This document shows positions 1 to 24,078 of a stretch of DNA of 64,000 nt, in pieces. This stretch comes from Amoebidium appalachense. Taxonomy: Eukaryota; Ichthyosporea. A model generated the notes under the pieces. That model searched no databases. It worked only from the letters and a program-made list of their open reading frames with translations, and was not told the DNA's origin. A program made the translations under genes and the position numbers. The stretch lies in the NCBI GenBank assembly GCA_963693365.1, contig CAVNZM010000013.1, positions 8,246,001 through 8,310,000 on the forward strand, written 5' to 3'. How positions within the stretch are numbered: position 1 is the first letter of the stretch; each line of letters opens with the position of its first letter.

Positions 1-19
1 TGGGTGGGTGTGTGGGTGT

Positions 20-57
<38 letters not shown>

Positions 58-233
58 GGGGGGGGGCATAGCCCATTCCACCGAACGGAATCCCCCACTG
101 CCTGTAGTGTCCCGTCGGCCAAACATTACCTCCCCCCCCCCCCCCCCCAAAAAAAAAAAAAAAAAACTCATTCCCCATAGAAAGCATAGAGTGGGCATAA
201 GCAAAAAACCAAATAAGGTAGCAGCCAGCCCAC

Positions 234-11035
<10,802 letters not shown>

Positions 11036-11715
11036 GGTGCCCTAGTGATGTGCTGCAATATATGTGTCTACCGGTATGGCTACTGGCCTTTCTAGCAACT
11101 CAAAGCCAAAGAAAGCATCAGGCGGTCAGCTAATCTGTGCCAGCACTGCTTTACTACAGTAACTTGAGGGGTGCAGTACAACGAGCACGTCAGGGCCTGT
11201 GGCCCCGTTGAAGTACGAAGTTGGTTGCTGCGAAAACGCATCACGTACAGTCGCACCTTTTGTTTTTTTTTGATTCAAGAGCAGAATCATTTTCTGATTG
11301 GCAAATACTCTGAATATTTGAGCAAGATCTGCTCATCTAATTGGTTGGCCTGTGAGCCACGCTCAACACACACACACGTGAAAACGTGAAAAAAAGGGGG
11401 GTGCGGCATGCCAGGAGCTACTACTAGAGAGAAGGGGGGGGTATGATTGGAGGGGGGGGTGTTCAGCTAACCTTATATGGATAAAGCAAAGTTACAAGGA
11501 TTCAAGCCATTGGTTGGGCAAGACCCCTTTTGCCGAATATGGATAACAGATCATACACTGCTGTAGGCGGCGGTCAGGAATTGGCGCGCTCTTTACTGGT
11601 CACAACCAGTCCGGGAAGGCCATGAGCAGCATTGCCGAGCACACTGGAATACGGGAATGTTTGCGGTAACGTAGTCGCACTAGGGGGGCAGGGGGCCAGG
11701 CCCCAAGTGTTTAAA
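11036..11715. promoter_or_regulatory. Divergent intergenic promoter region (ATPase / exonuclease-like gene)
   Basis: A 680 bp gap between the ATG of the ATPase gene (minus strand, 11035) and that of the exonuclease-like gene (plus strand, 11716). It lacks the long microsatellites that fill the introns. It holds several ATTGG (inverted CCAAT) cores, for example in TTCTGATTGGC near 11293 and TAATTGGTTGGC near 11338. I see no clear TATA box. Promoter function is inferred from position and composition only. Confidence 0.5.
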
Positions 11716-13224
11716 ATGAAGCCAGGCTGCCCTAAGGGCACAACACAGCGCCCTGGGCATAAAACAGGCGGAGCTAGGGAGGGAGCTGGGCGCAAAAAAA
11801 AAGATGCTGCATTTGTTCAGCCTTTAGCGAACTTTGCAGGTTTTGGGACGGCAAACAAAGCTGTTTTGCAGGAACTAAACGTAAACGTACAACCCGAACA
11901 GCCCCCTCTATCTAAGGCCGCCGACATAAGGGCCCGTGTAGTTGAGGCAGGTAGCGTCCATTCGTTACCAAGAGAAATGGATCGGGCCCCTGCTCCACAC
12001 CCACCAGACATACAGGTGCAACCCGACGAGGAACCTTTGCTAAATGCAGCAGCAGATGCGTACCGGGTAGACGAGGATGAAGGGGAGGAAGAGGGAGAAG
12101 ATAATACGGACGGGGATGACGGTGGAGAGGAGTTTTCTGACGCGGCGGGCGAAACAATCAAGTCGCACCTGCACACAGTGAAAGAGAGTCTCAAAGATGA
12201 GAAGACGCCTGTGGGGTGGCATCTTCCACCTCCCATTATAGGCTTTAATTTTGGGGGCGATCCAGCGCCTTTCTACAAACCCAGATGTTTTGCCTGGCTT
12301 CCGGAAAGGTTGTCTCCCGGTTTCATGGTGCCGTGCCCCTTCGATGATCACTACGTGGACCCCCACAACCACCCCAACCCACACCGTACTTCTCGCAATG
12401 GGTTCATGAGCAACCCCGTAGGACGGCGTGTTATCGACTTTGACAGCTGCTACTACATTATCACGGCCCGGTACTTTTGTGACACATGCAAAAAAAACTT
12501 TGCCGGCACAAACCCCCAGACAATTAAACGCCTTCCACTCTTCATGCGTGATCAGTTTCCGGCCTACCTTAGCCACCGCAGTGGGCTCGACCTAAAGGTG
12601 GTAACATTGTTGCGTGCACTGGCAGACAAAGGTGTGGGCCCAAACGCCTTTGCCACCCTCCTCTCGGAGCTCCACAAGCAGCGATACGACGAGCAGCGGC
12701 TCCTGTATTACTCGAGGGCGCTGCATTGGACCAAGTATGAACTCAAAAAGCGTAACGATTTCCGCCCCCACGACCAGCGCCTGACAGAACTTCCCCCAGA
12801 GGAGCAGGCGGCTAAGTTCTCGGCGTTTGGTGACAAAAATGGTTACGCTGGACATGTGCCTTCAGGCAAGTGTGCACTGCATTTTGGGTGTGTAAATGGT
12901 CCCCATTGTTTTGTATGCACGTGCTTGGGCATTTTTTGGGTTGGCTTGGTAGGGTTTTGTTTTATTATTTTTTATTTTTTTTTTAGGGGGGGGGGGGGAC
13001 TTGGAAATGGGTTTTGGAAGTGTGGTCAATAAGTTTCTATTATGGTGGTGGTGGATGTGTGGTGGTGGATGTGCGCCTGTGAGTGTGCGTGTACTTGTGG
13101 GTCCGTGTGTGTGTGTGTGTGTGTGGGGGAGGGGGGGGGGGGGGGAGGGGGGAGGGGGGACATGGTGATGGATTAGGTGGTGGTGGTGGCAATCAGTCAT
13201 GGTGGTGGTGGTGGTGGTGGTGGT

Positions 13225-13276
<52 letters not shown>

Positions 13277-13420
13277 AGGGATCATCAGAGGGGTGAAAGC
13301 ATAACGGTCCATGTACCAGTGAGTGTGCTTGGGAAATCGTGGAGAACTGTTATGCCTGAAATTAGATGGTGGGTGTGCGCATGTGTGTCTGTGTGTGTTG
13401 GGGGAAAGGAGGTGGAGAGG

Positions 13421-13454
<34 letters not shown>

Positions 13455-13652
13455 GGGGCACATGGTGGTAGACTGGATCTTGGTGGCGGTACTTAATGGT
13501 TATTATAGTAGTGGCAGGAGGGTGTGGGGGGAAGGGCAAACGGACGTGCAGGGGACAAACTGCAGATGGGGCACAAAGGGGAAAGAAGGTGAAAGTTGGT
13601 GCAATGACTTGGAGGGTTTGCGCGCGCCGGGAGGCGGGGGGAGGGGGGGGGG

Positions 13653-13688
<36 letters not shown>

Positions 13689-14118
13689 AACGGCCGGAGA
13701 TGGGTGTGTAGCGTTTTTGAGATGGGAAAAGCCATACAGACTTACGAAAATACAGAGAGGTGAGATGAACACGAGGGACTAGAGGGAATGGGGGGGATGG
13801 TCCTGATGGGAGGGTGGTGGAGTTCTAACAGTACTTGGGGTTCAGGCAAATACCTGAGTGCCGTGTATACTGAGTTCAGCGACCGCACGGCAAAGTACCA
13901 GAGCCTGGACACGCAGCTCAAGCCCGTAAACAACGTGCTCAAGGCCGACCACACCTTCCAAATTGGGAAGCTCACCGGCATCAATGGGGAGCCTCTGTAC
14001 CGAGGCCTATGGACTTGTGTAAACGAGCTTGGCGGTGTGTGGTCCCTCCTCTTCTCCCCCCTCCCCCCACTCTCCCCCAGGCCCCCTTCCCCCCCCCCCC
14101 CCCCCCCCCCCACACCCC

Positions 14119-14149
<31 letters not shown>

Positions 14150-15928
14150 ACACGCCCCCCTCCCCCCCCCTCCCCCCCCTCCCCCTCTAGGGCCTTTAAA
14201 TCTCTTAGGCTCCACATTTAATGAGGTGGCACACTGTGAGTAGAGGTTTGTAGTATGTGGGTTTTGGGGACAATTCTTGCCCTGTCGAGCAAAAACTAGG
14301 AAGCTCCAGATATGTGTGTATGTGTTTTTGCTGGGTAGAGATTGGGGTGGGCTGGGGTGGAGCTTTCTTTTGGCGGGGAATCGGGGGGGGGGGGGGGGGG
14401 GGGGGGGGAGGGGGGGGGGGGGGGGGGGGGGGGCAAGCTTCTGCCAAGCAGAATGGGAGTAGGGGCCAGTGATTGCAAGGGATGCAGGGGGGGGGGGGGG
14501 GGGGGGGGGGAGACACCACCGTCGGGGTTGAAGGTAGAGAGGGCAAGAGGCCCGGGGTGGGGTGGGGGGGGGGGGGGGGGGGGACAGTAGGTGCCATATG
14601 GAGGGCTGTCCCATGGTTTGGGGGGAGGGGGGAGTGGGGAAGGATCGTGGGCACATGGGTTTGGGGGGAAGGCAGAGAGGGGGAAAGGATTGTGATCACA
14701 AGGGTTTAGGGGGAGGAAGGGGGAAGGATTGTAGGTACATGGGTTTAGGGGGGAGGGGGGGGGGGGAAGATTTTGGGGGAAAGGGAGGCCTGGGGAAAGT
14801 ATGTGGGCACATGGGTTTGGGGGGAAGGAGGGGGAAGGGTTTTGGGGGAGAGGGAGGGGAAAGTATGTGGGCACATGGGTTTGGGGGGAGGGAGGGGGAA
14901 AGGATTGTGTGGGCACTGAAGTCTCGTGAAGGGCCATGTGGTAAGGGAAGCTAGAACATGCATGGCCGCTCGGAGATGCCCTCTCACACAGTGCGGCACC
15001 CCAGAGATCCGGGCGCAGGTATTTACACGGGACTGCAGCCACCAGGAGATTGAGCCCGTGATCCAGCGCATCTCTGCCACCACGGCGGCGCTCAACAGCA
15101 AGGGCCCGGCCTTCTTCTACACAGATCGGTGCTGCCAAGACCGGGCGTTTGTTGAGCGCATGTTTCCAACCCTAGCCCGGCCAAAATGCCCCGTCCGTCT
15201 GAACGAGGCTGCGCTGGTAAGCGTGACGGACGGTCTGCCTGGGCTGGAGCTGCCGGCCAACTACCCTAAGCCGGTGTACACCGACTGCCAGGGGGCGGTG
15301 GTGGCTACAGCGGCCATTCGTGCCGACCTGGAGGGGCAGCAGCACCGCGTGGTGGGGCTGGACTGCGAGTGGGTCTATCGGGTGGGCCAGGCGCGGTCCA
15401 AGGTTTGCACGCTGCAGATTGCCACCGCACGGGCCGTGTACATCTTCCACTTGGCACGCATGGGCCCCAACCACAGCCCGCCCGCGCGGCTGGTGGACGA
15501 GCTGATTGCGCTGCTTAGGGACCCCAGCATCATCAAGGTGGGCAAGCAGATCGGCACGGACTCGGCCCACCTCAACAAGGACTACGGCACCCCTGTGGCC
15601 AGCTATCTGGAGCTGGGCCGGTTCTGCTATGCCCGTGCAGCTATCACCTCTGCGGCCCGGGGCTTGGCCGACATCACTGCCCAGGTCATAGGCAAGAAGC
15701 TGCCCAAGCCGGCACTTGTTCGATGCTCCAACTGGCACGAGCCGCTATCAGAGGTGCAGGCCACCTACGCTGCCCTTGATGCATATGCGTCCCTGCAGGT
15801 CTACTCGGCCGTGGTCGATAGGCCAAACCTGTCAGGTGTGTATCCCACCTGCTTTTTGCCCCAGTGCTTATGTGCTTATGCCAGATATAGAAAGATTGTG
15901 GGCCCCCCAGAGGAGAGGGGGAGGGGGA

Positions 15929-15965
<37 letters not shown>

Positions 15966-16056
15966 GGCTGACCACATGGGCCAGTGTTCCAGTTGTGTTA
16001 TGCTGGGTGTCGGGTGGCTATCAAAGGAGGGGGTGATTGGTGGTGGTGGTGGTGGT

Positions 16057-16089
<33 letters not shown>

Positions 16090-17136
16090 CTATAGCACTG
16101 TTAACACGTGCAAGTGCCACACAAGCTGGGCACTGGGAGAGGGGGGGGGGGGGAGGGAGAAGGGGGGGGGGGGGGGGGGGGAAGGGGGTTGCTAAGGAAT
16201 ATGCATTTGATTTTTGTGGAGCGAAGAGAAAAACGTTGGTGCTGTGGCTTTTTGGCTGAGTTTTTTGCTTCCCTCTATGACATGCAGCGCGGCTTCATGC
16301 AAAGGCACTCGGTGAAGGGGTTGAGATTGTGCCCCGGCGGGGCCCACATGCTGCAGCAGCCACCGGGGTGGTGCTGGCTGTGCAGCCGGAGCGCTGGGGG
16401 GGCATGAAGGTGGGCAAGAAGCATGCAGTGGTGCGGGTGGATCAGGTGCTGTCGCCGGCCATGCAGGTGCCCTTTGGCCCCGACAAGGGCAAGACCCTGG
16501 GAGAGCTGGGCCCGCCGCCCTTTGAGCTGATGGTGCACCTGCAGTGGCTACGGCCCATTCAGCCCCCACCGGACCCAGGTGCCGAGGTGCCGGTGGTCCC
16601 TGACCCAGCCCCTCCCCCTGCCAGTCCTCCCCCTGCCGAGCAGCAGCAACCCCTTGCCGGCCCACAGGCACCCCCCCAGGACCCCCAGGCAGCCCCGGGG
16701 GGCCTTGAGGCAGCCCCAGGGGGACCCGAGGCAGCTCCCAGAGAGGGCATGTTGGGCCAGGCACCGCCTGGGGAGGTGGTGTGGCAGACTGTGCTGAATG
16801 ACGCCTTCCACTCCATTGCAAACACGGCGGACGGCACGTACAAGTCACACCCCCGCAGGGCTGAGTACGCACGCGCACTCAGCGAGGCAATATTTGTGTG
16901 GAATGAAGAGGATTACGGACATGTGAAGGTGCCCCCCCCCCCTCCCCCCCCCCCCCCCAAAATAAAAAATAAAAAATAAAAATAAAAAAAACGGCAACAA
17001 CAACATGCGTGACTGACGCGCACACACACATACACTCGTTAGCACACACTCACCATTCCACCCACAACCATGCACACCTTCGACAAAACTTCTGAGGGAA
17101 GAGAGAGAGCCTGAGCCTCAGAGAGAGGGGGGGCAA

Positions 17137-17190
<54 letters not shown>

Positions 17191-17763
17191 GGAGAGTGGG
17201 GGTTATTCATATGCCTAGAGAGAAATAATGTAGGGTTGTGGGGGGAAATAGCCACATGCATTTTTTACTTGTGTTGGGGGAGAAGATGGGGGGGGTGGAG
17301 GGGAGGGGTCCTACAATAACGGCAGGTATCAAAGTCTACCAAACCCAAATTGCAGTGTGCGTAGTAAATTAATATTGGCATCCTGCCTCACAGGGGGTGC
17401 TGGAGCAGAAGGGCATCGACATTGAAACCGAGCTCAAGGGCGGCGACCTGAGCTACTTCATGGAGCGCATCCGGCGGGTTATTCCCGACCCATACACGCT
17501 GGTCTCGCGGCTGGTGGAGTTCAAAAACACCTACAAGGATGTGCCGCCCGGACCGGATGGCAAGCCTCTGTTCAAGAAGGATGGCTTTGAAAGACTCGAG
17601 GCAACATCCCCCCCCCCCCCCCCCTCCCCCTGCAGGCGCCCAACAACTCCACCACCACAGAAAAGATTCTTCGCTTATTTGTCATCCTTGGTTCATCTGC
17701 ACACACACGCACACCCTAGCCTCCCCCCCCCCCCCCCCCCCCCCCCTCCCCCCCCCCAAACAT

Positions 17764-17833
<70 letters not shown>

Positions 17834-17905
17834 CCCGCACGGCCCTTGCTGCCTAGCCAGTTGTTTTTTGCCTTTCCCTGCTCGTTTTTTTCCTTAGCAA
17901 CCCCA

Positions 17906-17985
<80 letters not shown>

Positions 17986-19634
17986 CCACCACCACCACCC
18001 ACCCATCTCTCTGATGTTTGCTTGTGCCCCCACAGTCGCTGCTCGAACACGCCCAAAATGGCTGTCTGTCGGACCCCCCCGGCCTGCCCCTCTACTACGA
18101 GACCACTGCCGACGCAGATGGGCTCATGCGCTACCGCTGCATCCGGGGCACCAACGAGGTGGAGGGGGCAGTGCACAACCCCCTGGCCACCCACTTTGGG
18201 GCCACACGCATGTCGCTGCGCCTGCTGGACGCCACCATGTCCAATAGGCGCCACCGCCACAACCTGCGTGCACACTACCGCAACCGCCTGGGCCAGGCAT
18301 CGGGGCCCCCCCACTACAGCCCCTGGATTGTTGACGACATGGAGGCACTGGCGCTGATGCTGTACGGCCATCACCTCGACCCCCAGTGGGTACCCGTAGG
18401 CTGCTACAAGCTACCGGAGGAGTACTTCAACTTTGCCCCGCTCTCCTGTGTGGCCAATGCCCCGGCGCAGGAGCCAGTTGCGGTGCCCGCACCCCCACCT
18501 CCGTCTGATAACATCGAGCCTGCAGCCAATGGCGTGATGGGCGGGCCAGAGGACTGTGAGGTCGAGGAGGGTGACGGTGCTGCCATGGGGGGGGGCAACC
18601 AGGTGGCGCGTGGTGCACCACAGCCGGACCCTGCACTGAGGGGCGACTACAAGTTCCTGGCGCAGAAGCAACATGTGGCCATCCCCTTCCTTCCGGTGCT
18701 TACCCCTCAGGAGCGCAAGCTATTCAGCACGCTGCTCCTGGGCACCTACAAGGCACATGCAAAGCCCAACGGCCAGCTGTTCGAGGCTTTGGCCCAAGAC
18801 TTCAACAAGGCTGCCTCTGTGGCTGGGGGAATCTACATGAAGGATGCGGCCTACATCAAGAAGCATTTCGACAAGTGGAAGACCTGGCAGACGGCACATG
18901 CACAGCGCTCCACACACGAGGGCCTGGCAGATCACCGCAAGCGTATGCGCGAGGAGAGGGCAGACGCTGTGCCAGCAACCATACGGCCTGCCCCCTTGCC
19001 ACCCCTCCCTGTTCCAGACGGTGTCGATGCAGGGGCGCAGCGTGAGCGGCCCTTGCCCATGCTAGTGGGCAAAAAGCATCGCAACATTGGCCCTGAGGGG
19101 CCCCTGCAGATGGATTTGCCGGTGCCCCCTCCTATGCAGCCACCCCAGAGAGCCCCCAAGACCTGCAAGACGTGTGGCCGCCAGGGCAAGGGCTGCCCCG
19201 GCTCCAATCGGGCCAAGAGCTGCCCACGTTGGGTTGCAGCCAATCAGGATGCCATGCCACCAGCACCCGCGCTTGACATGCAGCAGGGCCATGTGCCGCA
19301 CATGCCCCCTGCACCCCATCCAGGCCCGCACCACCCACATGGCTGGCCCCCACCGTGGGGCATCATGCCGCCTCAGCCCGGCCCTGCCTTCCCCATGCCT
19401 GGGCTACTGCCGCAGCACGGTCCCCATCCTTACTTGGGCCATGTGGGCCAGCCCTCGGCTGGTGGGCAGTTCCCACCCCCTTCTCGTGCATCTGCTGTGC
19501 TGGGCCTGGCGTTGCCACCTGCTGGAGAGACGCAGCTGCAATGGCACGATCGAAAGCAAAGTAATCGTGGCCGCAAGTCTGCAGGCAGCCAATCAGGATC
19601 TCAGAGTAGTCAGAGTAGCCAAACTAGTGTCTAA
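11716..19634 (+). CDS. DUF6729-like / DEDDy 3'-5' exonuclease multidomain protein (6 exons, 1538 aa)
   Basis: Exons: 11716-12865, 13846-14034, 15005-15835, 16288-16928, 17394-17600, 18036-19634; phases close to 1538 residues plus stop. Domain order: a basic glycine-rich N-terminus with GAREGAGRKKKD; an acidic stretch (118-143); a Cys/His region with PCPFDDH and FCDTCKKNF (about 206-260) resembling DUF6729; a linker with NELGEIR restored by splicing; a DnaQ-fold exonuclease with D566/E568 (LDCEW), D632 and Y701-x3-D705 (DEDDy type); a region with ERIRRVIPDP and LSDPPGLPLY; RGTNEVEG (from 1043); and a C-x2-C-x6-C-x8-C finger (1383-1402) before a Pro/His-rich tail. Introns 1 and 5 fit only as GC-AG. 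The ATG at 11716 is the first in frame; the frame is open upstream to a TTG. I recognise this architecture from multicopy fungal proteins of unknown role, so mobile-element origin is inference. The substrate (DNA or RNA) is unknown. Confidence 0.85.
14620..14925 (+). repeat. Degenerate G-rich minisatellite in intron 2
   Basis: Four or more irregular copies of a phrase around CACATGGGTTTGGGGGGAAGG, at spacings of roughly 65-80 bp (near 14652, 14736, 14809 and 14872), separated by GGGGGAAAGGATTGT-like blocks. The array fills much of intron 2 of the exonuclease-like gene. Confidence 0.75.
15005..15835 (+). other. Exonuclease-domain exon with complete DEDDy active site
   Basis: This 831 nt exon carries FFYTDRCCQDRAF, then the 3'-5' exonuclease fold. 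ExoI is VGLDCEWVY (D566, E568), ExoII is KVGKQIGTDSAHL (D632) and ExoIII is TYAALDAYASLQVY (Y701, D705). All four metal-ligand acids and the tyrosine are present, so the enzyme is predicted to be active. The sequence is closest in style to the WRN/RNase D-like exonuclease branch. Confidence 0.85.
17137..17189 (+). repeat. Poly-G run of about 50 bases
   Basis: One of the longest G homopolymers in the window, in intron 4 of the exonuclease-like gene. Comparable runs occur at about 13224-13273 and 47699-47753. Exact lengths should be treated with caution because such runs are error-prone in sequencing. Confidence 0.85.
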
Positions 19635-19720
19635 TATTGGAATGTACACCAATGTAACGGATCTCATATGTGTTGTAGTGCTTCAAGTTATACCTGTTCT
19701 TCGTACAGTCATGTTAGGGG

Positions 19721-19751
<31 letters not shown>

Positions 19752-19977
19752 CTAGCTTTCATTCCGAAGTTTACTGTAAAGAATTAAAATTTAGAATCTG
19801 AGTAATAGTACAGAGCCTTTGCACTTTTCTCTGTTTGTTAGGAATTCTTTGTGATCGAGAGTATGGTGTGTTAGACTATTGGTGTTAATGTGTCCTGGAA
19901 GGTGTATAATGTCTGCTGGCCGTAGTCAGTATCTATTTTTAGGTATATAGTATATTTTTAAATGTTGGCCGCTGGCC

Positions 19978-19997
19978 AATAAATAGCAAATAATAAA
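19978..19997 (+). terminator. Candidate poly(A) signals of the exonuclease-like gene
   Basis: Two AATAAA hexamers (19978-19983 and 19992-19997), about 345 nt after the TAA stop at 19634, followed within 60 bp by a long (TG)n tract. GU-rich sequence downstream of AATAAA is what a cleavage site would have. No transcript evidence is available. Confidence 0.45.
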
Positions 19998-20054
19998 CAC
20001 ACGATAAAGTCAACAGCGTGCCAAAAAACTAATCCCCAGCGAGCGCACCCAGTG

Positions 20055-20147
<93 letters not shown>

Positions 20148-21480
20148 CGCGCGCGCGTGCGTGCGTGTGTGTGTGTGTGTGTGTGCGTGCGTGCGTGCGT
20201 GTGTGCGTGTGTGCGTGTGTGCGTGTGTGCGTGTGTGTGTGTGAGTGTGTGTGTGTGTGTGTGTATGTGTGGTGTGGTGTGTGCGCGGCTTGTACATATG
20301 TACGTGTTCATGTGCACCTGTGTCGGACCTACGAAGTACATGAAAGTAAATTTTGACAGCATCGATCTGCCGGTGTGTATGTGTATGTGTGCCAGTGCAG
20401 CAGGTGTGCCTTGTAACTGATAGCTTCGCATTTTACGTGTGTGTATATATAGTAGTACGCATAGACACTTGCTGATCATTCGGATCGACATTAATATTTA
20501 ATCTGTCGGTCCTCGGTTTTTTGAGTGAATGATGATCAAGTGTAAGAGCATTCACTTGGCAAGTATTAATGTTGCAGAGGCTAGCTGCAGCTGCAAGCGT
20601 CGGATGCACACTGACAATTGTCTTTTCAGCGAGTCTAACCTGCAGGCAGCAGCTGCACACATATAGGGTTGTTATCTTGCGGCACATGCACGGTGATCAT
20701 TTCAGAGTAATAGAGTTCAGAGCAATGAAAATAATGAAAATAACTAAACTTTGTGACTACTTTAAAGTTGCTGAGATCATACGTGGTGCAAGCTGCACTA
20801 TGAACACATGTATAGTGCTAGTAATTAATACATTTTTGTTGCCTTCTGCAGGGTTATCGTAGCTACGTCACGGCCTGCACTCAGGGGGGGGGAGGGGGGG
20901 GGGAGGGGGAGGGGGGATGATTCGAAGGGGGTATAAATAAGAACATGCACCTAAAGGTCTTTCCCGTGGATCCTCCCCCCTCCCCCCCCACCTCTCCCTC
21001 CCCCGGGGCCCCATACTATGATATCTAGGCCCAATATTATATGCCCCCTTCCCCCCCCCCCCCCCCCCCTCCCCTCTCCGGATCCCCGGACCCCACTTCC
21101 CTACCCGGAGGCTCAAGAGCTCCCCCTTCCCCTTCCCCCCCCCCCCCCCCCCCCAAGGCTTACGGGGGCCCTTCTTCATCGAGGGGGAGGGGGTGGGGGT
21201 GGGGGGGTGGGGGGAGGGGGTGGGGGGGAGGGGAAGTGGAAGGCGGGGGGTGGATGCATGTCAGCCTAGGTGAATTCAATTGTTTAACTCCAGTGTGCAG
21301 GACTGGTCTGAAGGCTTAAGAAAACAACGAGGAAATGGGGTCCAGTGGAGGTGGTGGTGGTGTTCTGTGTGTGTGTGTACACGTGCACGTATGTGTGTGG
21401 TTTTTTTAAGGGGTGAGTGGTGGTGGTGGTGGTGGTGGTGGTCACCGTGGTGGTGGTGTGTGTGTCTGGTGTGTGTGTGT

Positions 21481-21525
<45 letters not shown>

Positions 21526-22545
21526 TAGAAAGAAAAACTGCTCGTGGGTCACTGTTTTTCGTCACTGTATTTGTAACGGGCCGCTCATATTTATATAACT
21601 ACTTTAATTTAAGTACACGTGTTCATTATCATATACGATGGCCAAATATAGAAATTTTGGCGTCGAAGTTCTTGGAGCTAAAAAAACGTTTAAAAGGGGG
21701 AAATAATAGCTTGGCCCCAAATTTACCTTGCCGTTTTTAGCGAATGTATTTTTTATTCATGAGTTCTAGTGATTCAGTGAGTGCACGTGCCTGCCTCAGG
21801 CTGATCATGACAACTGCAACACACCATTCCTACATGGATATCAACCAAAAGAAAATAGTATATACTGTGGTGGTCTCCTAAACCTTGTGCGGCATGCGCA
21901 TACATGATATTACAGTGACGCATGTGCATATTATTGTTCTGTACACCGGAGTGTGCCGGTGCACGTGGCTGTTTTGTGCACATGTTACAATAGCAGCACG
22001 ATCTCCCTAAACTCCATGTTTACACATCCCTCACCCTGGCTCTGCCTTGTCGGTGCTCCAAAACACACATACAAATCCCCCTAGACTCAGTGCCTGCACA
22101 TGGTCGCATTCACGTGCAGGTCACGTGACACATGCGATGCCATACTGCCGTCTACAGCAACAACCACGGCAGCATGTATACCGGCCCAGCACGAAATATA
22201 CTTATCGGCAGCCCACTGAACTCGCCCATTTTCTCTTTTTCATGTATGTCCCTCCTTTTTTGTAAAATCACCCTTTTTGGCCTCCCGGTAGTGGATTTTG
22301 CAGGATTTGACTTCTTTGAGGTCCAAAAACCTCAAATTTTCCCCGGCGGGGCCGGGGAGGGAGAATTCAAAAATTGCCCGCTCCTGATATGGTACCCGGG
22401 CCCGTGAAAATATCACACACAGTGACATGACCGTGGCACACACACATGTTCTCTCTCTCAACCCCTCAAGCAAAAGTCGCACTGCACAGATCAGGCAGTC
22501 CATGTACAGTAGCTATGTGGTGTTCGAAACTGGTAAGTACACCAC

Positions 22546-22734
22546 ATGTTAGCTAACGAAATAGAACCGGAGGTGATGGGCGGTTTTATTCTCTTTACCA
22601 CCTCCCTTCCTCAATATCATTGTTTTAAAATGACTATTTTAGATCACCTTAAGAATGCTGCACAGTATGATATTGTGATACGGTGTCTTAACTTTCTTTC
22701 GGAGTTACCAATGCTAGCCTCTGCTTACCCATAA
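22546..22734 (+). CDS. Small open frame (62 codons), possible death-fold-like fragment
   Basis: An ATG-initiated frame ending at TAA. Its second half (ILDHLKNAAQYDIVIRCLNF) resembles the end of the 151-codon frame near 46.3 kb (ILDFILNTRNYDLFIRCIDW), sharing ILD, N, YD and IRC at matching spacing. The pattern recalls the last helices of CARD-type death folds, but this is a weak, by-eye resemblance. There is no clear promoter, signal peptide or flanking exon. It may be a decayed gene fragment or chance. Confidence 0.25.
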   Translation: MLANEIEPEVMGGFILFTTSLPQYHCFKMTILDHLKNAAQYDIVIRCLNFLSELPMLASAYP

Positions 22735-23995
22735 TATGTAATAGGGTTGTCATATGCTACGACGGCACTAAATGTTGCTTAGCATGTACATATGTCACTA
22801 GCTGCATTTGATTGGCTGCGCTGGAAAACGCAGTAGGCCGTTGAGTGAGGCTGGGCCCCAGACAGTGTCCACAGCAATAAATAGTGTGTAAACCCCCCTG
22901 TATGCAAAGTGGCAGCTGTGTGCGGACCATAGGCAATCGATAATAAGGAAGGGGACTCATTATTGACAACATGTGCGTATTTGTTACACCACGTTTATAT
23001 ATAATACGAAACCTGGGTGTGTGACTGGATGTGTGTGTGTGTGTGTCTGTGTGTGTCTGTGTGTGTGTGATACTGTGTGCGTGCGTGCGTGCGTGTGTGT
23101 TGAGAAGCGGGCGGCAGGGGGTAAGGGGGGGGGGGGGGGGGGGGGTTCAGGCACACGTGTGACAACGATTCTATCTCTTGTCTTTACTTATTTCTTTTTT
23201 TCTGCGGGCCGGCCGCAACCGCTTCACACACACAAAAACCGAAGAAAAAAAATTGCCATTCGTGATCAACTAGCACGTGAACACCATCAGTCAACTCTAG
23301 CATGCTACCTATGTGCGAATGTGCAAGCGCCATGCACACAAACAGCGTATTTATGTCGGGGAGGATTCTTGTGTCTGCCTTCAATGGCTTTAATCGAGCA
23401 TCTGAGAGCATACTGCAAGTAATCTACAAACAAAAAACGAATAACTGTACATGCATGCAAGGGGGGCATAAAAAACTCAGTGTGATGTGTGGTGTCGTTT
23501 CATTCAGGCCACCCTTCATGCTGGCTGTGTAGTGCTGTGAAGGCCTTGCCGCATTGCCGCAAACACAAACCAGAAGTGTTGAATTTAATTGGTCGAAAAT
23601 CATTGCTGTGGAATATACACACAGCTTGTGGTGGACAGCTACCTTTACAACATTCGAGAATACACGGACTCGATTCAACAATTAACACTCAGATGTACAT
23701 GCGAAGAGGTATACTATGCATGGTTTTACAGGAAGAGAATGAATGCTACATAACCGAAGGTAAACCGAAAGTGAACGATTGGGACGCGAAAGGAGTAGTA
23801 GGAGACCGGGGTGAGGGGTGTTCTTTTGCCTTTGTGTGTGTGTAGGTGTGTGTGTGTGTGTGTGTGTGGTGGTGGTGGTGGTGGTGGGGGGGGGGGGGGG
23901 GGGGGGGGGGAGGGGGGGGGGGGGACGTACCAAGCTTAAACTATTGGCAGCAGCAGCATACCTAGGGGGCCTCGCTTTAAGTCTGGAGTGCTGCC

Positions 23996-24078
<83 letters not shown>

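Noticed and set aside
11632-11715. Upstream in-frame extension of the exonuclease-like protein
   Set aside because: It begins at a TTG, not an ATG; the extra 28 codons have no supporting features and the ATG at 11716 precedes the basic N-terminus.
14209-14225. A 17 nt microexon (STFNE) between exons 2 and 3 of the exonuclease-like gene
   Set aside because: Direct joining of 14034 to 15005 rebuilds NELGEIR in phase, which fits the family better and needs no microexon.
22255-22420. Hairpin-rich block (TTTGAGG…CCTCAAA, GGGCCC, CCGGCGGGGCCGG) as a structured RNA or transposon end
   Set aside because: The inverted segments are short and imperfect, lack flanking duplications and have no partner copy in the window.
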